Shown here piece by piece: positions 16,249-24,615 of a stretch of 40,831 bases of DNA (positions are counted from its first letter, which is position 1; each line of letters opens with the position of its first letter). The stretch is from Actinomycetes bacterium. Lineage in GTDB: Bacteria > Actinomycetota > Acidimicrobiia > IMCC26256 > PALSA-610. A program made the position numbers and the translations under genes. The DNA lies in NCBI GenBank assembly GCA_025463905.1, contig JAODBJ010000234.1, positions 1 to 40,831 of the forward strand, read 5' to 3'. The notes beneath the pieces are model-generated. The model did no database searches. It worked only from the letters and a program-made list of their open reading frames with translations, and was not told the DNA's origin.

Positions 16249-19200
16249 GTGATGCACGACCCTGCGCCGACACGAATCGGCTCGCGAATCGGCGCCGACC
16301 CGTTTCTCACCGCCCTGAGCGAGCGGGTCCTGGTGTTCGACGGGGCGTTCGGCACCTGGGTGCAAGGTCACGACCTCCACGCCGACGACTTCGGAGGCCC
16401 GGCGCTCGAAGGCTGCAATGAGAATCTCGTGCTCACCCGCCCCGACCTCATCGCGGCGATGCACGACGAATTCTTCGTGAGCGGGGTCGACGCGGTCGAG
16501 ACCGCCACGTTCGGCGCCTTCCCGCTCGTCTTGAACGAATACGGCATTGCGGAACAGTCGTTCGAGATCAACCGGCGCGCGGCCGAGATCGCCCGGGAAG
16601 TGGCGAGCGGCCATACGACCCCCGACCGTCCGCGCTTCGTGATCGGCTCCGTCGGCCCCGGCACGAGGCTGCCTTCCCTCGGCCAGATCCCTTACGAAAC
16701 GCTGCGCGACGACTACGAGTTGCAGTGTGACGGCCTGCTCGCGGGCGGCGTCGACGTCGTGCTCGTCGAGACGGTCTACGACCTGTTGCAAGCGAAGGCC
16801 GCACTCAACGGCGCGAAGCGCGCGATGGCAAAGGCCGGCCGCCGCGTGCCACTCATGGTGCAGGTCACGGTCGAAACGACGGGCCGGATGCTGGTGGGTT
16901 CCGAGATCGGTGCCGCGCTCACCGCGCTCGAGGCAATCCAGCCTGATGTGATCGGCCTCAACTGCGCGACGGGGCCGGGCGAGATGACCGAGCACCTCCG
17001 CTACCTGTCGCAACACGCGCGAACGTTCCTGTCGTGCCTGCCGAACGCGGGCCTTCCGACCGTGGTCGACGGTCACACCCACTACGACCTCACGCCCGCG
17101 CAACTCGCAGACGCGCACGAACGTTTCGTGTCGGAGTTCGGCGTGAACATCGTGGGCGGCTGCTGCGGCACAACGCCCGAGCATCTCCGTGCGGTCGTCG
17201 AGCGCATCGGCGTGCGCGCACCTGCGCAGCGCACACCGGAGTTCGAGCCGGGCTGTTCGTCGATCTACAGCCACGTGCCGTTCCACCAGGAACTCGCCTA
17301 CCTCGCGGTCGGCGAACGTACGAACGCGAACGGCTCGCGCAAGTTCAAGGAAGCAATGCTCGCCGAGGACTGGGACACCTGCGTGCAGATGGCGCGCGAG
17401 CAGGTGAAGGAAGGCGCGCACGTGCTCGACGTGTGCGTCGACTACGTCGGCCACGACGGCAGCATCGACATGGAAGAGATCGCGAAGCGCTTCGCAACCC
17501 AGGCCAGCCTGCCGCTCGTGTTCGACTCCACGGAACCGCTCGTGGTCGAAACCGGCCTGCGCCACCATGGCGGCAAAGCGGTGATCAACTCGGCGAACCT
17601 CGAAGAAGGCGAAGCCGAAGGCAAGCGGATGGACCGCGTGTTCCGGCTCGCGAGCGAGTACGGCGCCGCGGTGATCTGCCTCACCATCGACGAAGAAGGC
17701 CAGGCGCGTACCGCCGAGTGGAAGTTGCGTGTCGCGCGTCGTATCTACGACCTCGCGACGCAGAAGTACGGCCTCGACCCGACCGATCTGATCTTCGACG
17801 CGCTGACCTTCCCGTTGAGCACCGGCGACGACGACTTGCGTCGCGACGCGATGGAGACGATCGAAGCGATCCGAGGCATAAAGGCCGAGCTCCCGGGTGC
17901 ATCGACGATCCTCGGACTGTCGAACGTGTCGTTCGGATTGAAACCGGCTGCCCGTCACGTGCTCAACAGCGTGTTCCTGCACGAGTGCCGCGACGCCGGG
18001 CTCGACGCCGCGATCGTGCACGCGGCGCGCATCGTGCCCATGCACCGCATCGACGATCGCCAGCGCGAAGTCGCACTCGACCTGATCTACGACCGTCGAC
18101 GCGAGGGCTACGACCCGCTCACGGAGTTCATGGCGCTGTTCGAAGGCGTCGATGCGAGCGCGGTTGAACGAGAGGACCGATCGGACTGGCCGGTGGCGAA
18201 ACGGCTGAAGCACCGCATCATCGACGGTGATCGCGACGGCCTCCAGGCCGACCTCGACGAACAGCTGCAGACGATGCCTGCGCTCGGGATCGTGAACGAC
18301 GTGCTGCTCGACGGCATGAAGGTCGTAGGTGAACTCTTCGGCTCGGGCGAGATGCAGTTGCCGTTCGTCTTGCAGAGCGCCGAAACGATGAAGAACGCGG
18401 TCGCGCACCTCGAACCACACATGGAGCGAGTCGACGGCGACACCGGGAAAGGCACCGTGGTGCTCGCCACCGTGAAGGGCGACGTCCTCGACATCGGGAA
18501 AAACCTCGTCGACATCATCCTCACCAACAACGGCTACACGGTGCACAACCTCGGCATCAAAGTGCCGGTGCACGACATGCTCGAGAAGGCGCAGGAAGTA
18601 AAGGCCGACGCGATCGGCATGAGCGGGTTGCTCGTGAAGAGCACCATCATCATGCGCGAGAACCTGCAGGAGCTCAATGAGCGCGGGTTGTCGTCGATCC
18701 CGGTGCTGCTCGGAGGCGCCGCGCTCACCCGCAACTACGTGGAAGTCGACCTGCGCAAGGTCTACGAAGGCCGCGTGTTCTACGGCAAGGACGCGTTCGA
18801 AGGTCTGCATACCATGGACACGCTCGTGCAAGGCACGCGAGCCGGCACGCTCGACCCTGAGTTCGGTCGTGCGCCCGGAGGCCGCAAGTTGCCGCCGCGC
18901 AAGAGCGAACGGGCCGACGAAGTCGTGGAAGTGCCCGAGCGTTCCGCGGTCGCGGCCGACGCGACCGTGTTCACACCGCCGTTCCTCGGCTCGCGCGTCG
19001 CCAAGGGCGTACCGCTCGACGACATCGCCGCGTACGTGAACGAAACCGCGTTGTTCCGCAACCAATGGCAGTTCCGCCCCGAGAAGGGCGGCAAAGAAAA
19101 CGACGAACAATTCAAGGAGCGCATCCGCCCGCTGTTACGCGAACAGCTCGACATCGCACGCGCCGAGGGCTTACTCGTTCCCGCGGTTGCATGGGGATAC

Positions 19201-19758
19201 TTCGCCGTGAACGCCGAAGGCGACGACCTCGTGGTGTGGAAAGACGACGACCGCACCCAGGAATGGCTGCGCTTCAACTTCCCGCGTCAGCAGAAGGAAC
19301 CGTTCCTCTGCATCAGCGACTTCTTCCGATCCGCCGCATCCGGCGAAGCCGACTACGCGGGCTTCCAGGTGGTGACGGTCGGGTCGCGCGCGTCGGAACG
19401 CGAACGTGAATTGTTCGCGGCCGACCGGTACCAGGACTACTTGATGACGCACGGTCTCTCCGTGGAGATGACCGAAGCCCTCGCGGAGTACTGGCACCGC
19501 CGGGTGCGCGAGGAATGGGGATTCGCGGGCGAAGACGGGCCGAGCATCGCGGGCCTGTTCCGTCAGCAGTACCGCGGCTCGCGGTACTCGTGGGGCTATC
19601 CCGCGTGCCCCGACCTCGAGGAGCAGACGAAGGTCGCGGAGCTCCTCGAGATCGATCGCATCGGCGTGCGCCTCACGGAGGAATTCCATCTCGAACCGGA
19701 GCAGGCAACGTCGGCGATCGTCGTCGCACACCCGGAGGCGAAGTACTTCGTAGTGTGA
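16249..19758 (+). CDS. metH: Cobalamin-dependent methionine synthase
   Basis: Transfers a methyl group from 5-methyltetrahydrofolate to homocysteine through cobalamin. The 1169-residue protein has all four modules. The homocysteine domain (~10-325) has zinc cysteines C239 (LNCATGP) and C305/C306 (GGCCGT). The folate domain (~345-610) begins AVGERTNANGSRKFKEAM. The cobalamin cap and Rossmann domains (~640-870) include MSGLLVKS and LLGGAALTR. The AdoMet reactivation domain (~910-1169) has RYSWGYPACPDLEEQ. The cobalamin motif DxHxxG reads DVLDIG (745-750): Leu747 stands where the axial-ligand histidine is expected. GTG 16249 and ATG 16252 are adjacent possible starts; numbering uses 16249. Overall similarity is to actinobacterial MetH. 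Cofactor binding or activity may be altered. Confidence 0.96.
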   Translation: MMHDPAPTRIGSRIGADPFLTALSERVLVFDGAFGTWVQGHDLHADDFGGPALEGCNENLVLTRPDLIAAMHDEFFVSGVDAVETATFGAFPLVLNEYGIAEQSFEINRRAAEIAREVASGHTTPDRPRFVIGSVGPGTRLPSLGQIPYETLRDDYELQCDGLLAGGVDVVLVETVYDLLQAKAALNGAKRAMAKAGRRVPLMVQVTVETTGRMLVGSEIGAALTALEAIQPDVIGLNCATGPGEMTEHLRYLSQHARTFLSCLPNAGLPTVVDGHTHYDLTPAQLADAHERFVSEFGVNIVGGCCGTTPEHLRAVVERIGVRAPAQRTPEFEPGCSSIYSHVPFHQELAYLAVGERTNANGSRKFKEAMLAEDWDTCVQMAREQVKEGAHVLDVCVDYVGHDGSIDMEEIAKRFATQASLPLVFDSTEPLVVETGLRHHGGKAVINSANLEEGEAEGKRMDRVFRLASEYGAAVICLTIDEEGQARTAEWKLRVARRIYDLATQKYGLDPTDLIFDALTFPLSTGDDDLRRDAMETIEAIRGIKAELPGASTILGLSNVSFGLKPAARHVLNSVFLHECRDAGLDAAIVHAARIVPMHRIDDRQREVALDLIYDRRREGYDPLTEFMALFEGVDASAVEREDRSDWPVAKRLKHRIIDGDRDGLQADLDEQLQTMPALGIVNDVLLDGMKVVGELFGSGEMQLPFVLQSAETMKNAVAHLEPHMERVDGDTGKGTVVLATVKGDVLDIGKNLVDIILTNNGYTVHNLGIKVPVHDMLEKAQEVKADAIGMSGLLVKSTIIMRENLQELNERGLSSIPVLLGGAALTRNYVEVDLRKVYEGRVFYGKDAFEGLHTMDTLVQGTRAGTLDPEFGRAPGGRKLPPRKSERADEVVEVPERSAVAADATVFTPPFLGSRVAKGVPLDDIAAYVNETALFRNQWQFRPEKGGKENDEQFKERIRPLLREQLDIARAEGLLVPAVAWGYFAVNAEGDDLVVWKDDDRTQEWLRFNFPRQQKEPFLCISDFFRSAASGEADYAGFQVVTVGSRASERERELFAADRYQDYLMTHGLSVEMTEALAEYWHRRVREEWGFAGEDGPSIAGLFRQQYRGSRYSWGYPACPDLEEQTKVAELLEIDRIGVRLTEEFHLEPEQATSAIVVAHPEAKYFVV

Positions 19759-19804
19759 CCGATGGTCACGAGTGGGTGTATGTGACCGATGGTCACGAGT
19801 GGGT
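19754..19804. repeat. Tandem 24-bp repeat with internal palindrome at a convergent junction
   Basis: Two identical 24-base copies (19754-19777 and 19781-19804; period 27) each contain GTGACC-gat-GGTCAC, perfect 6-bp arms around a 3-base centre. The repeat covers the metH stop codon (19756-19758) and reaches the stop of the convergent YbhB gene, so it fills the entire gap. It may work as a two-way terminator or as paired protein-binding sites. Confidence 0.9.
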
Positions 19805-20292
19805 TAGAGGCCGAAGAGTCCGACGAGTTCGCCTTTGGCGAGTACGTGGCCACGGGCTAGGAAGTTGAACTTCGCGTACGTGGTGGTCTCGTCGGAGTCG
19901 ATCCGCTCGTCGAGTGCCCACGCGGTGAAGTGGTAGTGGTGCGGCGGGTCGCCCTGCGGCGGCGCCATACCGCCGTACTGGCTCTCGCCCCAGTCGGTGA
20001 AGCCAAGCGTGCTGCCCGTCGGGTTCTTGCCCTTCGCACCAGCACCGGCATCGAGGTGGGCGATATTCGGTGGGATGTTGAACAGCACCCAATGCACGAA
20101 ACCGACGGTTGTGGGCGCGTCGGGGTCATAACAGGTCACGGCGAAGACCGCGGTTCCGTCGGGTGCGGTGCTCCACGTGAGATCGGGGCTGACGTTGTCG
20201 CCGCCCACGTACGTGTGTGCGCACAACTTCGGGATCGTCGCACCGTCGCCGAACAGCGTGCTCTCGACATTCAGACTGCTTGCGTTGGTCAC
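19804..20292 (-). CDS. YbhB/YbcL-family (PEBP, Raf kinase inhibitor-like) protein
   Basis: A 162-residue member of the phosphatidylethanolamine-binding protein family. Motifs in order: STLFGDGATIPKLCAH, GGDNVSPDLTWS (the 'N.SP.L.W' signature), VTCYDPDAP (the DPDAP anion-pocket motif), GFVHWVLFNIP (the HWV..NIP motif), and a C-terminal PPHHYHFTAWALD. The family binds phospholipids or phosphate-containing ligands; bacterial functions remain mostly unknown. GTG 20292 is chosen because the homologous region begins there; the reading frame stays open further upstream only as an antisense shadow of the gene at 20386. The divergent gap of 93 bases would carry both promoters. It is convergent with metH across the tandem palindromic repeat. 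Confidence 0.92.
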   Translation of the reverse strand: MTNASSLNVESTLFGDGATIPKLCAHTYVGGDNVSPDLTWSTAPDGTAVFAVTCYDPDAPTTVGFVHWVLFNIPPNIAHLDAGAGAKGKNPTGSTLGFTDWGESQYGGMAPPQGDPPHHYHFTAWALDERIDSDETTTYAKFNFLARGHVLAKGELVGLFGL

Positions 20293-20385
20293 GAGTTCTC
20301 GCTTCCGTCGTCGATCGTCCACCTCGTATACCACGCTGGGGCGGAGCGGACGCCTGGAACATGCGCCACGTAATGTGAGGCGCCC

Positions 20386-21975
20386 ATGACGGGGACCGCG
20401 GCCCACACCACGAGCGACAGCTCCGCCAGCCGGTCCGCCGACAGCGCTGTCGGCGGCGCCAACGGCAAGGACGCGGGCGAGCAAGCCGAACATCGCTTCG
20501 ACGTGCGGTGGGCGATCTTCGCTGCGTTCGTTCTCGTGGTCGGCGTCACGATGTGGCGTCACGAGATGTGGCGCGACGAGTTGCAAGCCTGGATGATCGC
20601 CCGGGCCAGCCACTCGTTGCCGGACCTGTTCAACAACATCCGTTACGAGGGCCATCCCGCGCTCTGGTACCTGCTGCTGTGGCCGTTGGCGAAGATCAAC
20701 ACCGCGCCGTGGATGATGCAACTGGCGCAGCTCACGATCGCGGCGCTCGCGCTCGCGCTCGTCCTCTGGCGCGCACCCTTCACGAACCTGCAGAAGGCAC
20801 TCTTCGCGGGCGGCTACTTCGTCGTCTTCGAGTACGGCACACTGAGCCGCAGCTACTCGCTCGGGTTCCTGTTCGTCGCTGCTACCTGCGCGGTCGCGAG
20901 CACCCGCCACCGATGGCCGTGGTGCGGTGTCACGCTCGCGCTGCTGGCGCTCACCAGTGCGTTCGACGCGCTGTTGGCCGTCGCGTTGTTGGTGGGGTTG
21001 CTCGTCGATGCGGAAGTACGGCGCCGTCAAGGCGTCGACGTGACCCCGTTCCGGCGGATCGCCCTCGGCTTCGCACTGGCGGTCGGCGGCCTTACCGTCG
21101 CCTACGCCCAAGCCTCGCCGCCGGGCGACGCCGGTGTGTACCGCTCCTGGAACACGTCGTTCAACTCCGCACTCGCGCGCACGTCGCTCGCCGCGATCTC
21201 GCGCGCGGTCGTGCCCATTCCGAAGTTCCGCCGCGAGTGGTGGAACACGAGCATCTTCGACGGTGCCACCACCGCGGCTGCCGTGCTCGGCGTACTGATC
21301 GTGCTTGGCATCGCGTGGTTGTTGCGCCGCCGGCCCGGCGCGTGCGCGACGTGGGTCGCGGGCGTCGCGCTCGTCGTCGGCTTTCTCTATTCGAAGATCC
21401 AATACGCGAGCGCGTCGCGGTACAACGGGCACATCTTCCTCGCGTTGGTGGCCGCGCTGTGGCTCGTTCCCTCGATGGCCACTATCGGCCGAAGCGACGA
21501 CCGGCGCTCGGTCTCGCTGCGCACCCGGCTGTGGACCGCGATTCTCGTGCTGCAGCTCATCGGCGGGATGTTCGTCGTGCTCGTGGACTGGAAATACCCG
21601 TTCTCCAACGGGCGCGACGTCGCCGACCTGATCAACGCGCGGCATCTGCAGCACGCGATCATCATCGGCCAACCCGACGTGTCAGCGTCGACCGTCGCCG
21701 CATACCTCAACCACGACGTGTACTACCCGGCCGGCGAGCGGTTCGGCCGCTACATCCTGTGGGACCAGAACCGCAAGGATCGCACCGCACCGCTACGCGA
21801 GATCATCCGTCGGGTCGAGCACCGCACGACTGAAGCCGTGTTGCTGGTGATCAACCACCCGGTCGACGTCCGCGTGTTCACCGAGTTCCGCCTCGAACCC
21901 CTCGCGGCATTCGACAACGGCATCGTCCCCGACGAGCATTTCTGGGTCTACCGAGTCATCGGCCTCACGCCATAG
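20386..21975 (+). CDS. Multi-pass membrane protein, GT-C (ArnT/PMT-like) glycosyltransferase candidate
   Basis: A 529-residue integral membrane protein. After a Ser/Ala-rich cytoplasmic tail (~40 residues) there are roughly ten hydrophobic segments, such as WAIFAAFVLVVGVTMW, LTIAALALALVLW and AAVLGVLIVLGIAWLL, and a soluble C-terminal region from ~420. The first extracytoplasmic loop carries 'WRDELQAWMIAR' and 'YEGHPALWYLLLWP', the acidic-motif arrangement of GT-C enzymes that use polyprenyl-phosphate sugars. It may therefore transfer a sugar from a lipid carrier to an envelope acceptor; acceptor and donor are unknown. ATG 20386 has GAGG upstream, and TAATGT at 20371-20376 is a possible -10. 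Its stop codon lies partly within the long hairpin that ends the gene. Confidence 0.75.
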   Translation: MTGTAAHTTSDSSASRSADSAVGGANGKDAGEQAEHRFDVRWAIFAAFVLVVGVTMWRHEMWRDELQAWMIARASHSLPDLFNNIRYEGHPALWYLLLWPLAKINTAPWMMQLAQLTIAALALALVLWRAPFTNLQKALFAGGYFVVFEYGTLSRSYSLGFLFVAATCAVASTRHRWPWCGVTLALLALTSAFDALLAVALLVGLLVDAEVRRRQGVDVTPFRRIALGFALAVGGLTVAYAQASPPGDAGVYRSWNTSFNSALARTSLAAISRAVVPIPKFRREWWNTSIFDGATTAAAVLGVLIVLGIAWLLRRRPGACATWVAGVALVVGFLYSKIQYASASRYNGHIFLALVAALWLVPSMATIGRSDDRRSVSLRTRLWTAILVLQLIGGMFVVLVDWKYPFSNGRDVADLINARHLQHAIIIGQPDVSASTVAAYLNHDVYYPAGERFGRYILWDQNRKDRTAPLREIIRRVEHRTTEAVLLVINHPVDVRVFTEFRLEPLAAFDNGIVPDEHFWVYRVIGLTP

Positions 21976-22022
21976 GCGTACGTCGATAGGGGACATTATT
22001 TGTCCCCTATCGACGCACGCCT
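21974..22022. terminator. Very long two-way hairpin between convergent genes
   Basis: Arms of 22 bases (21974-21995 and 22001-22022) pair with a single mismatch around the 5-base loop TTATT; the inner 15 pairs, ending GGGGACA/TGTCCCC, are perfect. The element occupies the whole gap between the two convergent stop codons and includes the last two bases of the plus-strand TAG. It is symmetric, so it can end transcription from both sides, or it could be a mobile palindromic element. Confidence 0.85.
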
Positions 22023-22901
22023 CTACGGGGAGAGGACGGCGCGGGCGACGAGGTCGGTGCCGAAGGCGGTGAGGATCGCGAGGTAGAGCAGACCCGTCGC
22101 GGCCATGACCGCCGAGTAGTAACGCTCGCGCAGTGCGAGCCAGGTGACGCCGATCAGCCCGATGGTCGTCACCGCCGACACGAGCCACACCCACGCGAGC
22201 AAGCCGCCGTAACCGTCGTCGATTGTGCCGCTGAACACCTGGATCATGCCGGTGGGCCATAGGAACGCGATCACTTCGATCGGCCACAGCAACGCGTTCG
22301 CGATCACGAGTTGTCGCAACGGGTCGCGCCGCAAGCCCGGCTGCACGAGATACCAGTGGCCGAGGAGCATCGCGTCGCTCACCGCACCCAGGAACGCGGC
22401 GCCCACGAGTAGTCGAACCGCGGCGAGTGGGTACGGGCCGCCCGCGAAGACGGCCGCGGCGAGCAGCCCGATCGCGCCGAGCGCGGGCGCGACGAGATCG
22501 AGCGCGGGCGGGAACTCGTCAGCGTGCACCTCATCCGCGGTCTCCGTTTCGCGGTCGGGCCCGCCGGAAACCATCGCCGCGACGCGCGCTCGCTTGCGGT
22601 CTCGGTTCGCGAGTTGGCCACGCACGCCCGCCTTGCGTCGCGCGATCGACACGGCGAGCGCCACCACCGCGGCGAGCACCATTCCGACCGACGCGAGCAG
22701 CGCGACGTCGGCGGCACCACGGTGAGCGTCGCTCGAACGAGTCGCGAACACCGCGACTGCGCCCACCGCGAACAGCCCGAACACGCCGCGGAGCAACCAT
22801 CCGTAGCCGATGCCTACCTCGCGCCGGCGGGTCGTGACCCACAGGAACAGCAGCCCACCCGTTGCCCACTGCAACAAGAACGTGCCGAAATCGAGCTTCA
22901 C
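22023..22901 (-). CDS. Conserved integral membrane protein, unknown function
   Basis: A 292-residue protein with about eight hydrophobic segments: FGTFLLQWATGGLLFLWV, WLLRGVFGLFAVGAVAVFA, VALLASVGMVLAAVVALAVS, then after an Arg/Glu-rich cytoplasmic loop (~105-140) LVAPALGAIGLLAAAVFAG, LLVGAAFLGAVSDAML, a 'HWYLVQPGLRRDPLRQL' loop, LLAWVWLVSAVTTIGLIGV and a final helix near the C-terminus. The conserved-looking HWYLVQPGL loop suggests a specific function, but I do not recognise the family. GTG 22901 follows GAGGCGG, and the gene begins 16 bases after the M24 peptidase stop, so it is the last gene of the minus-strand operon. Ends at the long hairpin. Confidence 0.72.
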   Translation of the reverse strand: MKLDFGTFLLQWATGGLLFLWVTTRRREVGIGYGWLLRGVFGLFAVGAVAVFATRSSDAHRGAADVALLASVGMVLAAVVALAVSIARRKAGVRGQLANRDRKRARVAAMVSGGPDRETETADEVHADEFPPALDLVAPALGAIGLLAAAVFAGGPYPLAAVRLLVGAAFLGAVSDAMLLGHWYLVQPGLRRDPLRQLVIANALLWPIEVIAFLWPTGMIQVFSGTIDDGYGGLLAWVWLVSAVTTIGLIGVTWLALRERYYSAVMAATGLLYLAILTAFGTDLVARAVLSP

Positions 22902-22917
22902 CGCGCCGCCTCGCGGG

Positions 22918-24003
22918 TCACGCGACGACGGCGAGGTCGCGCGGCGCCTCGTTGAGCCGCCGGGGCCCTGCGGCGGTAGCCACCACGATGTCTTCGAGCC
23001 GCACACCGAACCGATCCGGCAAGTAGATGCCCGGCTCCACACTGAACGCGTGCCCCGGCGCGAGTGGTGCCACGTTGCCCGCCACGATGTAGGGGTCTTC
23101 GTGTGCTTCGGTACCGATCCCGTGTCCGGTGCGATGCACGAAGAATTCGCCGTAGCCGGCCGCGGCAATCACCTGGCGCGCCGCGGCGTCGACCGCCTCG
23201 CACGGCGTACCGACCGTCGCCGCCTGCACCGCCCGTTCTTGCGCGTCCATCAGAACCGCATACACGTGTTGCACTTCGGCCGGCGGCTCACCGACGACGA
23301 ACATGCGCGTGATGTCGGAGCAGTAGCCGTCCATCGTGCCGCCGAAGTCGCAGAGCACGACGTCGCCATCGACAATTACGCGGTCGGTCGGTTCGTGGTG
23401 TGGGCTTGCCGCGTGCCCCGACGCGGCAACGATGGCGAAGTTCGCACGCTGATGGCCGAGTTCGAGCATGCGATCCACGAGGTCGCGATGCACGTCGAGT
23501 TCGCTGCGGCCGGAGAAGCGCACGCCGTGCATCTCTCGCGCGATCACGTCGACCGCGTGAGCGGCGCGCGTGAGCGCGTCGACCTCGGCCGCGTCTTTCA
23601 CCATACGCAAGGCCGCGGTGACGAGCGACGCCTTGCGGAACTCGGTCGACGGCAGCGCCGCTTCGAGGTCGAGTACGAACCGTGCCCACGTGTGGTCGCC
23701 GATCGCCGCGACCGCAGGCCGGTCGGCGAGGCGGGTCACGAGGGCAATCGGGTCGTCGGTTTCGTCCCAGGTCACGATCTCGAACACATCGGGTTGCGCG
23801 ACCACCCGCGGTGCTTCGAGGCGCGGCACGACGAGCTTCGCCTCGCCGGTACGCGGCAGCACGAACATCGTGAGCCGTTCCAGCGGCATCGCCTCGTAGC
23901 CGGTGAAGTAGGGCAGATCGGCACCCACGGACAGCAGCAGCACGTCGACGCCCATGTTTTCCATGCGCGCCCTTGCGCGTTCGATGCGTTCGGGGTAGTT
24001 CAC
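22918..24003 (-). CDS. Xaa-Pro peptidase family protein (M24, PepQ/PepP-like)
   Basis: A 361-residue metallopeptidase of the pita-bread fold that cleaves bonds next to proline. Residues ~1-130 are the creatinase-like N-terminal domain (MGVDVLLLSVGADLPYFTGY); the rest is catalytic. Metal ligands are visible in the usual order: Asp in CDFGGTMDGYCSDITR (two Asp), His in HRTGHGIGTEAHEDP, Glu in SVEPGIYLPDRFGVRLED, and the last Glu in RLED. GTG 24003 overlaps the TGA of the preceding PNPOx-like gene by four bases (GTGA), so translation is probably coupled. It is located downstream of the lipoate genes with no evident functional link. Exact peptide preference is not predictable. Confidence 0.92.
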   Translation of the reverse strand: MNYPERIERARARMENMGVDVLLLSVGADLPYFTGYEAMPLERLTMFVLPRTGEAKLVVPRLEAPRVVAQPDVFEIVTWDETDDPIALVTRLADRPAVAAIGDHTWARFVLDLEAALPSTEFRKASLVTAALRMVKDAAEVDALTRAAHAVDVIAREMHGVRFSGRSELDVHRDLVDRMLELGHQRANFAIVAASGHAASPHHEPTDRVIVDGDVVLCDFGGTMDGYCSDITRMFVVGEPPAEVQHVYAVLMDAQERAVQAATVGTPCEAVDAAARQVIAAAGYGEFFVHRTGHGIGTEAHEDPYIVAGNVAPLAPGHAFSVEPGIYLPDRFGVRLEDIVVATAAGPRRLNEAPRDLAVVA

Positions 24004-24542
24004 GCGCGCCACCCGGGCAAGCCGTCGATGCTCTTCGTGTTCTTGGCGGACCGGTAGTCGGGCATGGCGTCCTCGCCCTTCGCTCGGGCCCAGTCGAGCA
24101 AACGGTCGCGTTCGCCCTCCAACGCCATGAGCGGCACCGCGTAGCCGCACGAGGTGGACACGCGCTCGACGTCGACTGTGATGATCGACCGGCGGCCCGG
24201 CAGTTCATCGAACAACGACGCCCGCTCGTCGAACCCGGCGGTTCCGATCTCGTGCACCGTGCCCTGCCCGTAGACGCGCACGATGCGCGGCTTCCCCGAA
24301 AACGCGCACCACATGAACGTGATACGGCCGTTATCGCGCAGGTGTGCGATCGTTTCGACGCCACTGCCGGTGAGGTCGAGGTACGCGACGCTGAAGGGGT
24401 CGAGCACGCGCAGTGTGTCGAGCCCCTTGGGCGACACGTTCACGTGGCCGCCGTCGCTCGGAGCGGTGGCGACGAAGAACATGGGTTGCTCGCCGATCCA
24501 CGCGACGAGTTCGGGTGAGAGATCGTCGTGCACCGCGGCCAC
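24000..24542 (-). CDS. Pyridoxamine 5'-phosphate oxidase-like (FMN/F420-binding split-barrel) protein
   Basis: A 180-residue split-barrel protein. It opens with LSPELVAWIGEQPMFFVATA and continues with GGHVNVSPKG, ITFMWCAFSGKPRIVRVYG and QGTVHEIG, the pattern of PNPOx-family domains that bind FMN or coenzyme F420. The latter is common in actinobacteria. The C-terminal part (RSIITVDVERVSTSCGYAVP) matches the family's larger 'stress/PNPOx' variants. The start is either GTG 24542 or the in-frame GTG at 24533; neither has a good ribosome site. It lies 73 bases after lipB-lipA; that gap shows no clear promoter or terminator. It overlaps the M24 gene by four bases. Substrate unknown. Confidence 0.85.
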   Translation of the reverse strand: MAAVHDDLSPELVAWIGEQPMFFVATAPSDGGHVNVSPKGLDTLRVLDPFSVAYLDLTGSGVETIAHLRDNGRITFMWCAFSGKPRIVRVYGQGTVHEIGTAGFDERASLFDELPGRRSIITVDVERVSTSCGYAVPLMALEGERDRLLDWARAKGEDAMPDYRSAKNTKSIDGLPGWRA

Positions 24543-24615
24543 AGCACCATTGTCGCAGGCGACCCGTGCCACTCCCGCTTCGGGCCGTGGGGTGCGTTGC
24601 GGTGAACTCGGCGGT

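Noticed and set aside
16123-19110. A 995-codon open frame antisense to metH
   Set aside because: It mirrors the metH codons, is rich in His, Arg, Val and Glu without any domain pattern, and metH on the other strand is unmistakable. Long antisense frames are expected at this GC content.
20293-21672. Upstream extension of the YbhB frame to about 620 residues
   Set aside because: The extension is antisense to the GT-C membrane protein and has low-complexity Arg/Glu/Gln composition. The family begins at GTG 20292.
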